From CALCCV01 sp964388665 (GTDB lineage: Bacteria > Bdellovibrionota > Bdellovibrionia > Bdellovibrionales > Bdellovibrionaceae), in assembly GCA_964388665.1 (NCBI GenBank), contig CAYMBJ010000007.1, forward strand, positions 1 to 64,000: a stretch of DNA of 64,000 bases, read 5' to 3'. Numbering within the stretch: position 1 is the first letter of the stretch; each line of letters opens with the position of its first letter. The notes beneath the pieces are model-generated. The model did no database searches. It had not been told where the DNA came from and worked only from the letters and a program-made list of their open reading frames with translations. Shown here piece after piece: positions 26,337 through 34,656 of the stretch. A program made the position numbers and the translations under genes.

Positions 26337-26804
26337 ATGGATAAAACATTGAAAAGAACTTCGTTAATGGCTGCAGTTGCTTTTGCCGTCTTCGCTGCTG
26401 GTAGTGCCGCTCTTGCGGCCTTGCCAAAGCGGGCAACGTGGCTTGAGGCCGCGCTTCAGAATAAAAGAATCAGTTGTGCCTTTCATGGTGCCGCCTTTCA
26501 TGGAGCACAGTCCGTAGAGACTCGACTTGCATTCAGTTCCAAAGAGGGGTTGGATCGACAGCCCATCAAAGTCGGCGAACTTGTAGCCAGTTTTAAACTC
26601 ACTCCCAAAAGCACTTTGGCCTTTGAATCCGGCACTGAAAATGATCGCTTGGCCGAAAAGGTCTTGGTGGCCATTGAGCTCAGCGACGGAGAGAATACTT
26701 TCTACAGACGGCGGGCGATAGCTGCGAATGTGAGCTACCTCCCTCAGCGCCTGCTCTTTCGTACCGATCAGCACTTCATCAAGATGTCCTGCTCAATCCT
26801 CTGA
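26337..26804 (+). CDS. small exported protein, unknown function
   Basis: A 155-residue protein with a clear signal peptide (MAAVAFAVFAAGSAALAALP). The mature part has cysteines near both ends (RISCAFHG and MSCSIL) that could pair. The ATG at 26337 is preceded by GGAAGGAAATAGAAA, a somewhat distant site; ATG at 26295 is in frame too. It lies close behind the acidic-tail protein and may share its transcript. Its 3' end overlaps that of the convergent S9 peptidase gene by 12 bases. Confidence 0.57.
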   Translation: MDKTLKRTSLMAAVAFAVFAAGSAALAALPKRATWLEAALQNKRISCAFHGAAFHGAQSVETRLAFSSKEGLDRQPIKVGELVASFKLTPKSTLAFESGTENDRLAEKVLVAIELSDGENTFYRRRAIAANVSYLPQRLLFRTDQHFIKMSCSIL

Positions 26805-28853
26805 GTGTCTCTTTGGTGAGAGACTCTTTAGTGTGCTTTTAAAAAATAGCGACTCTTTCTTGATAGAGTCGACAAGGTTTTCCTTTTTTCGAAAGCCATG
26901 ATCTTCGCCTGGGTATTCATAGTATTCGTAAGGCAAACCCTTCTTTTTTAAGATGGCAGCGATTTCTCTGGAGTTTTCTGGGGGTACAATTTTGTCCTCA
27001 GATCCTTGGAAAATAATCATGGGGCTCTTTAGATTTTCAATGTGGTTGATGGGTGAACGCTCCTCGTACTCAGAGAGATTTGTCGCAAGAGTTCCACCAA
27101 TAAGCCTTTCCAGATAGTGGGATTCAAATTTATGGGTGAGTTTTTGGAGTGTGACCAAGCTGCCAATACCAAAATAGCTGGCGCCGGCTGCAAACAGGTC
27201 GGGATAAAAAGTGAGAAGTCTTTGCACCGTATAACCGCCCGCGCTGCCACCGGAAACGACGGCTTGATCGCTGACAAGATTCCTTTCGCGCAGATACTTT
27301 AAACCGTCTTTGACGTCTTGAATCTCCAATAGCCCCCATTTCTCAATGAGTGCGTCGCGGTACTTGCGACCAAAGCCAACAGAACCGCGATAATTGACAT
27401 CGAAGATGGCGTAACCTTGTGAGGTCCAAAACTGGTACTGTCGTGAGTATCCGGGGCGAGTCATGCTTGTGGGGCCGCCATGAATTAGCACGCGCACGGG
27501 CGGCTTTTCTTGGGTAGGCGCTCGGTAGTTGGAGTTGACGGGTGGATAGTAGTATCCATAGCAGTTCTGACCGTCTTGAGTGGGAAAGACAATCGCGCTG
27601 GCTTCGCTAACGTCACCAGGATTTACATTTTGCTCTGAGGAGAGTCTGATGATGTTGGCGTTTCCGAGTGGATCTATCTCCAAGATGCGACCGGAGCCTT
27701 TTGCCATTGTCCCGACTACATAAAATTTATCCTTAATAGGGACCGGGGCCGAGAAGGAGACGGGTTCAATGGCAATCTCTTGCACGGTTTTGTTGTCGGC
27801 GCTCACCTTTAGCACATGGCTCTTGCCGTGCTTCAGCCCCATGGCAAAGATCACATTTTCGCTACAGCGAATGTGTTGAAAATCCATCAGCTTGTTTGTT
27901 AAATTGGAGATTTTTCCTTTTATGTAGCCATAGAGGTTATAGAAATTTTCAAATGAACTCTCTGGTCTTTCAGCAAAGTCCGCCGCAAAGACCAGCTCGC
28001 CGCTGTCGCGATAGCAAAAGTCTGCAATCGACGACGCCTCTGAGCCGGCAATCCGCTCTGGTTTTCCAAGCAAACCCTCATCAAAACTGGCTTGATACAA
28101 AAGTGTCGAGTCCCAGGGCATGTATGGATGATTCCATTCTAGCCAAGCCAATGAGTGGCCATCTGGGGAGAACTCGGGTGAAGAGTAAAAATCTGCACCG
28201 GAGGCCAATGTGCGCGCCTCTTGTGGTCCCGGATGTTGGAGATCAATGGCGCCTATTTCGTTGATAGGTTCTTGATTTTTAATTTCTTTTTCGTAGGCAA
28301 AAACCAGCCATCTGCCGTTGGGCGATACGGCCAAATCAACATATTTTCCGAGCCAGCCATCGGTGGTCCGCTCAGTGGTTAAGGCGATGGGCGGGGAGGA
28401 GAGCTGTTTCAGGTTGACCTTGTAAATTCGCTGATCGCTAAAGTTAACAAAATAGACCCAGTCCATGGAGACAACATAGGGATTTCCGCTGGATTCAAAG
28501 ACACGACTTCTCGCTGAAAACTCCTTTGGAATGACCTCTTTTACTTCGCCCGACGCTGCTTTGAAAACAAGAGCCGAGCGTCCTCCCTCCTCGGGGCGAA
28601 GCTCCACCCAGAAAGGACGGCCCATTTTGTCGACGGAAAGAAAAGAAAATCCAACCAGCTGCTGATAAACCTGCTCAGGTGTCAAAACCGGTTGCCAGTC
28701 CAGATACGAAGCTTCTTGGATGTCAGAAGACTTTGACGAATTAGACGCATTAGACGAATCAGATAGTCTGGATTTTTCTGCCATTGTGGTGCACCCCAAA
28801 AACCGAAATAGGCAGCAGGACAGCAAAGTGCAAGTGATTCGCTGGTGGTGCAT
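26793..28853 (-). CDS. S9-family (prolyl oligopeptidase-like) peptidase lipoprotein
   Basis: A 686-residue serine peptidase of the S9 group (acylaminoacyl-peptidase/dipeptidyl-peptidase type). The N-terminal half is a WD40-like beta-propeller (repeats around SPNGRWLVFAYE and SPDGHSLAWLEW). The C-terminal alpha/beta-hydrolase domain has the nucleophile in SGGSAGGY, Asp in GSEDKIVPP and His in GEDHGF. An N-terminal lipobox (FRFLGC) makes it a lipoprotein, anchored in the envelope, where it would trim oligopeptides. The ATG at 28853 is preferred over a TTG at 28868. A Ser/Asn-rich linker follows the lipid Cys. Confidence 0.88.
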   Translation of the reverse strand: MHHQRITCTLLSCCLFRFLGCTTMAEKSRLSDSSNASNSSKSSDIQEASYLDWQPVLTPEQVYQQLVGFSFLSVDKMGRPFWVELRPEEGGRSALVFKAASGEVKEVIPKEFSARSRVFESSGNPYVVSMDWVYFVNFSDQRIYKVNLKQLSSPPIALTTERTTDGWLGKYVDLAVSPNGRWLVFAYEKEIKNQEPINEIGAIDLQHPGPQEARTLASGADFYSSPEFSPDGHSLAWLEWNHPYMPWDSTLLYQASFDEGLLGKPERIAGSEASSIADFCYRDSGELVFAADFAERPESSFENFYNLYGYIKGKISNLTNKLMDFQHIRCSENVIFAMGLKHGKSHVLKVSADNKTVQEIAIEPVSFSAPVPIKDKFYVVGTMAKGSGRILEIDPLGNANIIRLSSEQNVNPGDVSEASAIVFPTQDGQNCYGYYYPPVNSNYRAPTQEKPPVRVLIHGGPTSMTRPGYSRQYQFWTSQGYAIFDVNYRGSVGFGRKYRDALIEKWGLLEIQDVKDGLKYLRERNLVSDQAVVSGGSAGGYTVQRLLTFYPDLFAAGASYFGIGSLVTLQKLTHKFESHYLERLIGGTLATNLSEYEERSPINHIENLKSPMIIFQGSEDKIVPPENSREIAAILKKKGLPYEYYEYPGEDHGFRKKENLVDSIKKESLFFKSTLKSLSPKRHSED

Positions 28854-28872
28854 TGCGTTTTCGCCCAATGAC

Positions 28873-28903
28873 GGTGCCCGAATTCTATTTGAGTTCGGGC
28901 ACC
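28873..28903. terminator. 10-bp perfect hairpin upstream of the S9 peptidase gene
   Basis: GGTGCCCGAA (28873-28882) pairs with TTCGGGCACC (28894-28903) around an 11-base loop. It lies 20 bases before the ATG of the peptidase on the minus strand, after the end of the 28965 gene. There is no T-run after it on the minus strand, so a 5'-leader structure or a Rho-independent-like stop without tail are both possible. Confidence 0.4.
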
Positions 28904-28964
28904 CTTGCCTCTTTACCTTTTTTTGAGCAGCATGCCTCTGAGTTTATCAGGAGCCTGCTAAACC

Positions 28965-29474
28965 TTAGTTTTGAGAGATTTTCATTGAAGAGAGCCCCAC
29001 ATTAATGCCAAAACCTTTGAGGAATTGCAGATTCAAAGTTAGGCCCAGCTCAGGCAAATCCGCGTGGACGCCTGTGATTACGCCCGCTCCAGCAACCACA
29101 GCGCCTTGTGCTTGCGCTATCAGGTACTTGCCAAAGATGTTTTCAGGTTCGCCGCTAAACAAATTGATGTTCAGACTTTGCCCAATGACTTCAAACTTGC
29201 CGATGGCCACTTGCGGTGCCAAAGGCTGCGACTTCATCTGTAGATTGATATTGGAGTGATAAGTTTCGCCTTTGATGCTGATGCAATTCAACTCGCCCTC
29301 GCCTTGAATTTCGAATCGACCTACAAAAACCTGTACACCTTCAGCCATGCCTGAAAATGCCAATTGGCAAGTCCACAAAGGTGAACCTTGTGCAGTTGCG
29401 CTTTGATTGGCAAATGCAGATGTTGATAGAAGAGATCCTGCGATAGCTAAAGTGACGAGCATGATTTTTTTCAT
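28965..29474 (-). CDS. secreted protein, unknown function
   Basis: A 169-residue protein with a textbook signal peptide (MKKIMLVTLAIAGSLLSTSAFA, cleavage before NQ) and AGGAGG upstream of the ATG. The mature part is rich in Gly, Gln and small hydrophobic residues in alternating patterns (GKFEVIGQSLNINLFSG), suggesting a beta-sandwich or small beta-barrel. Two cysteines (WTCQL and LNCISI) may pair. The repeat-like AGGAGCCTGCT at about 28949 follows the gene. Confidence 0.65.
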   Translation of the reverse strand: MKKIMLVTLAIAGSLLSTSAFANQSATAQGSPLWTCQLAFSGMAEGVQVFVGRFEIQGEGELNCISIKGETYHSNINLQMKSQPLAPQVAIGKFEVIGQSLNINLFSGEPENIFGKYLIAQAQGAVVAGAGVITGVHADLPELGLTLNLQFLKGFGINVGLSSMKISQN

Positions 29475-29693
29475 ATAGTGTTTCCTCCTAAAAAAGAACA
29501 GTTTTCTGTTGTTGTGTGTATCGACTCATGGGAGGCAGTGAATTCCGCCGCTCACGTTTCTGAGTCCACCTTTGTCCGGATGCATTTTGTTTGCAAGGGA
29601 CGGAGCGGGACATAATGTTCCGACTTGCAAAACTCGAAACACTTTCGTAGGCTCTGTGTGAAGTTGTCGTGAAAACGAGAAGTGGAGTCATAG

Positions 29694-30434
29694 GTGCCGG
29701 GTTCCTTTAGCTTAGATTTACTTCAAAAAGAGTTTGCACAGAGAAGGATTCGCAACCCTGCCTATTCGTTGAGGGCCTTTGCGCGTGACCTTCAAGTGTC
29801 GCTGACGGCTCTTTCCGAAGCTATTGCTGGAAAGAGAAGTTTGTCGCGGCGGAATTTGCAAAAGATTCAAGCGGCCCTCCACCTGAGCCCATTGGACGCG
29901 GTCAAGCTTTTTGAAAAGACCAATAAGATTGAAAAAAAAGAGGTGGAGCGTCTGTTGCTTCGCGAAGAGGAGTTTCGTCTCATTGCCGAATGGTGGCACT
30001 TGGCCATTTTAAATTTGGCGAAATTGCGCGAAAATCGAAGTCGCGCAGATTGGGTCGCCAAGCGATTGGGCATCACCAAGACAGATGCCGCAAAAGCCAT
30101 TGCACGTCTAAATTCACTGGGTTTGTTAGAGGTTAAGGGAGGACGACTGGTGCGCACGGCCGCGCCCATTTCGACAAGTCGAGATGTTCCATCTGGAGCC
30201 ATCAAGCGATCACATAGAGATCACCTCTATCTGGCAGAAAAGTCATTGATCAATGATTCGGTTGAGAAAAGAGAATTTTCAGCTGTGGTCATGGCAATGA
30301 ATCCTGAGGAAATCAAGGGCATAAAGGATTACTTAATGAAAACAAAACGAAAGGTTTCGGAAATGGCTGAAAAAGGGGAGCCTTCGGAGGTGTATGTACT
30401 GTCTTTTCAGTTGTTTCCCTTGACGAAATCGTGA
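29694..30434 (+). CDS. TIGR02147-family regulator-like protein
   Basis: A 246-residue protein of the TIGR02147 family, which is expanded in Bdellovibrio and Fibrobacter-like bacteria. It has an N-terminal helix-turn-helix (YSLRAFARDLQVS, SEAIAGKRSLS), a middle helix region, a second winged-helix-like part (TKTDAAKAIARLNSLGLLE) and a conserved end ...FQLFPL. Target genes are not visible from the sequence. The start is GTG at 29694. The adjacent secreted metalloprotein gene almost overlaps its stop (GTGA), so the pair is probably co-expressed. Confidence 0.85.
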   Translation: MPGSFSLDLLQKEFAQRRIRNPAYSLRAFARDLQVSLTALSEAIAGKRSLSRRNLQKIQAALHLSPLDAVKLFEKTNKIEKKEVERLLLREEEFRLIAEWWHLAILNLAKLRENRSRADWVAKRLGITKTDAAKAIARLNSLGLLEVKGGRLVRTAAPISTSRDVPSGAIKRSHRDHLYLAEKSLINDSVEKREFSAVVMAMNPEEIKGIKDYLMKTKRKVSEMAEKGEPSEVYVLSFQLFPLTKS

Positions 30435-30475
30435 GGAATGTGAAAATGCAAACTTCAAGCAAAGGAGCGATTATT

Positions 30476-31510
30476 ATGAACAGTGCCTTTTTAAAAAATG
30501 TTTTTTTTACAGTTGCAGTTTTGGCAAGTTTGAATTTCATAAATCCGAACAGTGCCTCTGCTGATAACAGTCGACCAAGAGGTGGTGATGAACTCAATAA
30601 TGGCGCAGGCTTGGGGGAGCGAATTGTTCTGTATGCATTCAATAAGATTCCGCTCTTTATTGATCTTTGCTTGCGATCTGAATCCTGTCATGTGAATGAC
30701 AAGGAGACCACCATCTTAAAATCCATTCGCAGCTCCTCTGCTAAAGAACTAGAACAAGAGGCTCCAGTTCGTTTTGACAGCGAAAAAAAGAATACTGGGT
30801 TTTTTATGATTGATGGAGAGCTCAAGGTTGCAAAGACCGGCGATCATGTTGGATCTCCCATTTATGTAAACACAGATTTACTTTATGCAGTAGAAATTAA
30901 AAATCGCTTGGAACCCATTTCGATAAATGAAGCCATTGCCATTATGATCCACGAACTGGGTCATCATCATGGTAATTTTACTCATGCAGAATTGGATTAT
31001 TTAGGAGTCAAGGTGGGGGCTATATCGCAAAATCATATTCAGACCACACCGCTCATGCCATATACAAAGAGGGTAGCAGCGGTGGTCCTCAATGAACTTA
31101 AAGAGAAGTCCTTTCCCGTAGTGCTGCTGTACGTTCATGATGAAATCGTGGAGGTGTCTCAGGCCTTTCGTAAGGCCATTAAATGTCCAGGCATTCACAT
31201 CCCGACTCCCATTGGCGGGCTGCCAGATCTGGGCGTATCGCTGGGAAAACCAAAAGGGGCAACCTACCACAACTTGTATTGGGAGGAGGCTGACCTAAAG
31301 GACGACAAACAGAGTTATAAGATCAAAGGCAATATCTCGGTAAATTGTAAAGAACGAGGAGATATTTTTAGCAGTGACAAGCACTACAGGGTGCGCATCA
31401 GTTTTGATGTTCTTCGCGACAATTTGGGCCAGTGGCGAGTCGATAGAGACAAATTGGAAATCATCCAAAAGTACGAGCCCTGGTGGAAGTTCGTGGTCTT
31501 TCCCTTTTAG
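30476..31510 (+). CDS. putative secreted zinc metalloprotein (HExxH)
   Basis: A 344-residue protein with a signal peptide (LKNVFFTVAVLASL...SASA) from the ATG at 30476, which has AAAGGAG upstream. In-frame GTG 30431 and ATG 30446 are alternatives. The motif IMIHELGHHHG is a zinc-binding HExxH with an extra His, and the upstream IYVNTDLL...EAIAIMIHELGHH layout resembles other exported metalloproteases. The C-terminal part has two cysteines (KCPG, VNCKERG). Substrate unknown. Located right after the TIGR02147 gene, and possibly controlled by it. Confidence 0.65.
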   Translation: MNSAFLKNVFFTVAVLASLNFINPNSASADNSRPRGGDELNNGAGLGERIVLYAFNKIPLFIDLCLRSESCHVNDKETTILKSIRSSSAKELEQEAPVRFDSEKKNTGFFMIDGELKVAKTGDHVGSPIYVNTDLLYAVEIKNRLEPISINEAIAIMIHELGHHHGNFTHAELDYLGVKVGAISQNHIQTTPLMPYTKRVAAVVLNELKEKSFPVVLLYVHDEIVEVSQAFRKAIKCPGIHIPTPIGGLPDLGVSLGKPKGATYHNLYWEEADLKDDKQSYKIKGNISVNCKERGDIFSSDKHYRVRISFDVLRDNLGQWRVDRDKLEIIQKYEPWWKFVVFPF

Positions 31511-31532
31511 TCACATGGCCACGTGAGTGCGT

Positions 31533-32318
31533 TCAGCTGGTGATGGGGAAGACTTGAATGCTGGCTTGGGCAATATCACGTGGCTGAGCAGACGAGCTTA
31601 AGTCCTCAGCCATGAATTTCTCTATCAATTCTTTGAGTTCCAGCTGCAACCGCAGGAGGCTGTCCTCGGTGGCACTGAGAGTGTAGGTGATAAAGAGGGT
31701 GTTGGATTTGTTATAATCGCTTTCCACTCGGCGCGCGGCTGCAGCCAGGGACTCTTTGATGTATTTTTTTTGCAGATGCTTGTGGCTGATCTTATCAAAT
31801 GAAATATGAAACCGCCCATCCTCGCGGCTTTTGAGAATCTTTTTGGCATAAAATGTATCGATCAGATTTTTAATATGCTCCGTCGTCGTTCGAAATCGTT
31901 TTGCCAGTTCTTTTGAGTTGATGTTGTCCGATTTTGAATCCAGCAGATCAACGAGTAAAGGCAGGGCGAGCGGGTCCGTCAAGAGCTCTTCACTTGAGGT
32001 TGGGATGGTCTCCAGCTTGAGTTCTTTGCGTTTGAGCTTGAGCAATTTTGAATAGTAGGATTTCTCCCAAGCGGTGCGGGTGGATTCTTTCAGTGAAAGA
32101 GTTTCTAGATAGGAAATCTGCGATACAGAAAATCGACGGGCGTGCGCCAGGGCCAAGACTTGATGTAGGGTGGGTTTGCGTTTTCCACTCAAAATCATTT
32201 TCAATGATGAAACACCGATGCCAACTCGTTTTCCGTAGCTATTCACTGTCAGCTTGGGGTTACCTTGTTTCAAATCCTCGAAGGATTTTAAAAAGAAATC
32301 TTGAGTGGAGACAAACAT
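31533..32318 (-). CDS. TIGR02147-family regulator-like protein
   Basis: A 261-residue second member of the TIGR02147 family: N-terminal helix-turn-helix (VNSYGKRVGIGVSSLKMILSGK), Leu/Lys-rich middle, second helix-turn-helix-like region (NSKELAKRFRTTTEHIKNLID), and the family end QASIQVFPI. It converges on the metalloprotein gene. Its ribosome-binding site AAAAAGGAAAATTTGC is part of a dispersed repeat (32320-32346), so an inserted repeat supplies the leader. It shares only the family layout with the 29694 protein. Confidence 0.85.
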   Translation of the reverse strand: MFVSTQDFFLKSFEDLKQGNPKLTVNSYGKRVGIGVSSLKMILSGKRKPTLHQVLALAHARRFSVSQISYLETLSLKESTRTAWEKSYYSKLLKLKRKELKLETIPTSSEELLTDPLALPLLVDLLDSKSDNINSKELAKRFRTTTEHIKNLIDTFYAKKILKSREDGRFHISFDKISHKHLQKKYIKESLAAAARRVESDYNKSNTLFITYTLSATEDSLLRLQLELKELIEKFMAEDLSSSAQPRDIAQASIQVFPITS

Positions 32319-32319
32319 G

Positions 32320-32541
32320 CAAATTTTCCTTTTTCAGGAGCCTGTTAGCCTCAACTCGACAATAATTTTTGAGGCAGAACGCGCAAGAAGGCCCAAGGCG
32401 GCGGTGCCCACAGCTTTTGCCAGCCGAAGGCTTAGTTCCCCTAAGGTGAGGTTGGCAAAAGCGAGGACGTTGCCGGATTGGGCCTTTTTGCGCGAGCTTT
32501 AGCGATTATGACCAAAAATTATTGTCGAGTTGAGGTTAGTT
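32320..32541. repeat. composite: dispersed repeat end plus 197-bp imperfect palindrome
   Basis: 32320-32346 is the reverse of the CAGGCTCCTGAAAAAGG module. 32344-32540 is a long palindrome: 22-base perfect ends CCTCAACTCGACAATAAT... (32349-32370) and their reverse complement (32514-32535), then inner pairs GCGCAAGAAGGCCCAA/TTGGGCCTTTTTGCGC and TTTTGCCA/TGGCAAAA. No open frame. It resembles a MITE-like or REP-like element. The right end carries the stop codon of the 32536 gene. Confidence 0.75.
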
Positions 32542-32922
32542 GTTGCCTACCGAAGCGCCGCCAGGGCCTTCTCCTGCAGGTTTAAAGTAGATCCCATCGA
32601 AGCCAACTTCGCCCAGTGGACCATAAACTACTGACCCCACAATCGAGCCAGCTGGAGTCAATTCGTGGCCAACGTCAGCGGAAAAGCTCGTGGCCAGCAT
32701 GACGTTAACGTACCGAGCTGGCGGAAGCTCCAGAACGTCGAAGCTCGTGATGTGCAGGGTGAGGCCGGTCTGCTGAGCGGCCTGCTTTTGTTGATCGAGA
32801 ATCTGCTGATAACTGGAGTCCAGAAGCAAGGCCGAAACCTCTTTTGGTAGATCGCAATTGGCTGGTGCGCGCGCGGCAAACAAAGTGCAAGCGGCGAGTA
32901 GGCTAAATAGAAATGTTTTCAT
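32536..32922 (-). CDS. small secreted protein, unknown function
   Basis: A 128-residue protein with a signal peptide from the ATG at 32922 (MKTFLFSLLAACTLFAARAPA) and AAGGAAG upstream. The longer upstream frame is not used. The mature part has one cysteine (NCDLPK) and ends in a Gly/Ala-rich tail (GEGPGGASVGNN) read from the inner edge of the palindromic repeat, so the C-terminus may have been shaped by the insertion. Family unknown. Confidence 0.58.
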   Translation of the reverse strand: MKTFLFSLLAACTLFAARAPANCDLPKEVSALLLDSSYQQILDQQKQAAQQTGLTLHITSFDVLELPPARYVNVMLATSFSADVGHELTPAGSIVGSVVYGPLGEVGFDGIYFKPAGEGPGGASVGNN

Positions 32923-33260
32923 GATATCTTCCTTTGTGAGTTGGATTTGAGAGTTGGGTTGCAAGATCAGGTTACTTATAAGCTCAGAGAGATCCAAAAA
33001 CAAGGGCTTCAGAAGTGAATTTGGTCACACTTTGTGACCAGGACTCTTGAGTGGCTGTTCTGGGCTTTGCGCGCATGGCGCCTTAATGTGCTGGAATGAC
33101 AAAACTTTGTGATCGATGTGAGGCTGGTGCCGGCAGTTGTTCTGTGGAGTTCTTAGGTGCTGTTGCGACCAAGGTCCATTGAGTTTCAATGTGAGACGCC
33201 GATAGTGAGATGATGAAATATTTGCAGCTGCACCCTCATAAAAGTCCCAGGCGATTGCCA
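32923..33260. other. 338-base region between divergent genes
   Basis: No gene is supported; short frames here lack ribosome-binding sites. It must contain promoters for both flanking genes, but I could not identify a convincing one. CACTTTGTGACC and GTCACACTTTGTG near 33026 form a short dyad (GGTCACAC/TGTGACC) that could be an operator. Confidence 0.4.
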
Positions 33261-33818
33261 ATGACAAAGTGGATCGGATTGGCCTTCTTGACGGTGAGCC
33301 TTCTCATATTTGAACCAGCGCATGCGCTGTTCGAGGTGTCAGCCGCCTATGCTTCTGAAGCCTTAGCGACTGACACCAGCGTCACTTCTAATTTTAGCTT
33401 TTTTGACTTTGCTTATACGATTCGCGCCACGAAGGGCAATTGGTTTTGGATCGGGTGGAGCTTTGCCTCTCAGGCCAGCAATGACACTCTTCAGAATGCC
33501 TTCACGGGCACCGCTCATGGGCCCAGATTCTTGTTGCAGCTGGGTAAGAGCGCAGCTTGGACGATTGGTCTGAACTATCTGCTAATCTCCACTGGGAATT
33601 ACACTCCGGTCGGCGGTACCGCCAGTGAATGGCAGGGAACAACAATAAAGGCGGATCTTGGGTATGCTTTTGAGTTAAGCGAAGAGAGTCGGTTTGGAAT
33701 TCGCCTGAACTATGTATCCAACTCCTACAATAAACAATTTACAAATGGGGCATTTGCAGAGATTTCCTACAGCAAGAGCCTGATCACTCCTGCGGTCGCC
33801 TTTATTTGGAACTACTAA
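33261..33818 (+). CDS. outer-membrane beta-barrel-like protein
   Basis: A 185-residue protein with a signal peptide (GLAFLTVSLLIFEPAHA) and a mature part made of alternating-polarity strands with many aromatic residues (NWFWIGWSF, YAFELSE, RFGIRLNYV), ending in a terminal aromatic strand FIWNY. This pattern fits a small eight-stranded outer-membrane barrel. The start at 33261 gives a normal signal peptide; ATG 33210 is in frame upstream. It ends in the dispersed repeat at 33819, convergent with the operon on the other strand. Confidence 0.6.
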   Translation: MTKWIGLAFLTVSLLIFEPAHALFEVSAAYASEALATDTSVTSNFSFFDFAYTIRATKGNWFWIGWSFASQASNDTLQNAFTGTAHGPRFLLQLGKSAAWTIGLNYLLISTGNYTPVGGTASEWQGTTIKADLGYAFELSEESRFGIRLNYVSNSYNKQFTNGAFAEISYSKSLITPAVAFIWNY

Positions 33819-33899
33819 CCTCAACTCGACAATAACTTTTGGCCAAAAACGCTAAAGCTCACACCAGAAGTCCCAAGGCGGCGGCGCCAAATCTCACTG
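33819..33899 (+). repeat. dispersed intergenic repeat, hybrid copy
   Basis: The left part (CTAACCTCAACTCGACAATA... through CGCTAAAGCT) matches the right arm of the palindrome at 32495-32540 read in reverse. The right part (CCCAAGGCGGCGGCGCC, AAATCTCACTG) matches the palindrome's left half and the shared end of copies at 24434 and 52349. It carries the stop codon of the 33894 gene. Confidence 0.65.
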
Positions 33900-34631
33900 C
33901 TTTACGTCGGCCAAAGTTTTAAAGTTGTCCAGAGTCTTTTGATTCTTTTCAATCTCTTTTGACCAGCGACCAATTTCGCCCTCATAACCACGCTTTTTGT
34001 TTTGCCACAAAGTCTCTTGGCTCGCAATTTCGCGAGTCTTGGTTGTGATCTGTTGATTTTGCGCATTGAGCTGGTCAAAGTTGCTTTGCCAAGCCTTTTT
34101 CTCTTCGCGAACTTGCTGAATTTGACCTTCGTAGGAGGAGATTATGCTTTCGCGCTTTTGTTTGTTCTGCTGAATGGTTTCAATTTGCTTTTGTAATTCA
34201 GCAAGTGTTTTTTCTTCTTGAGAAAGTTTGGTCTTTTCGCCCTTGATAAGGTCAGCCAGCTTCTTTTCGTTGGCATCAGCTTTTTTGAGACTCTTTTTGT
34301 GCTCATCAATCTGCACTGCGAGCTTCTTTTTTTCGGTGGCGACAATGTCTTTGGCCTTGCTGACTTCTTGAATATTGGTCTTTACTGTCTCCAGGTTTTT
34401 CTTGTATTCTTCGAGGTTGGCTTTCGAATTGTCCACATTGGTTTGCAGCTTTTCAAGGCCCTGTTTGGCGCTGACCTGGGACCTTGCGTTTTGTGATGCC
34501 AAAGTGCCACAGCACAAAAGTGCAAAACACAGTGCCAATTGTGGCCGTAAAAAAACTGAGCGGAGAGTGTCGGGCCGACAGTTTTGGCTCAAGTGGTTCT
34601 GCAGGTATTTGTTGTTTTTGATCTCAGTCAT
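33894..34631 (-). CDS. exported coiled-coil protein
   Basis: A 245-residue protein. The ATG at 34631 has GGAGGAA 8 bases upstream. It has a signal-anchor (about residues 28-45, LRPQLALCFALLCCGTLA) and then about 190 residues of Lys/Glu/Gln-rich coiled coil (QTNVDNSKANLEEYKKNLE and on). It probably spans the periplasm as the last gene of the operon beginning with the VWA protein. Homology to periplasmic FtsB-like or YibP-like coiled coils cannot be told apart by eye. Confidence 0.62.
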   Translation of the reverse strand: MTEIKNNKYLQNHLSQNCRPDTLRSVFLRPQLALCFALLCCGTLASQNARSQVSAKQGLEKLQTNVDNSKANLEEYKKNLETVKTNIQEVSKAKDIVATEKKKLAVQIDEHKKSLKKADANEKKLADLIKGEKTKLSQEEKTLAELQKQIETIQQNKQKRESIISSYEGQIQQVREEKKAWQSNFDQLNAQNQQITTKTREIASQETLWQNKKRGYEGEIGRWSKEIEKNQKTLDNFKTLADVKQ

Positions 34632-34656
34632 GGTCATTTCCTCCGAATCAGTTTAA

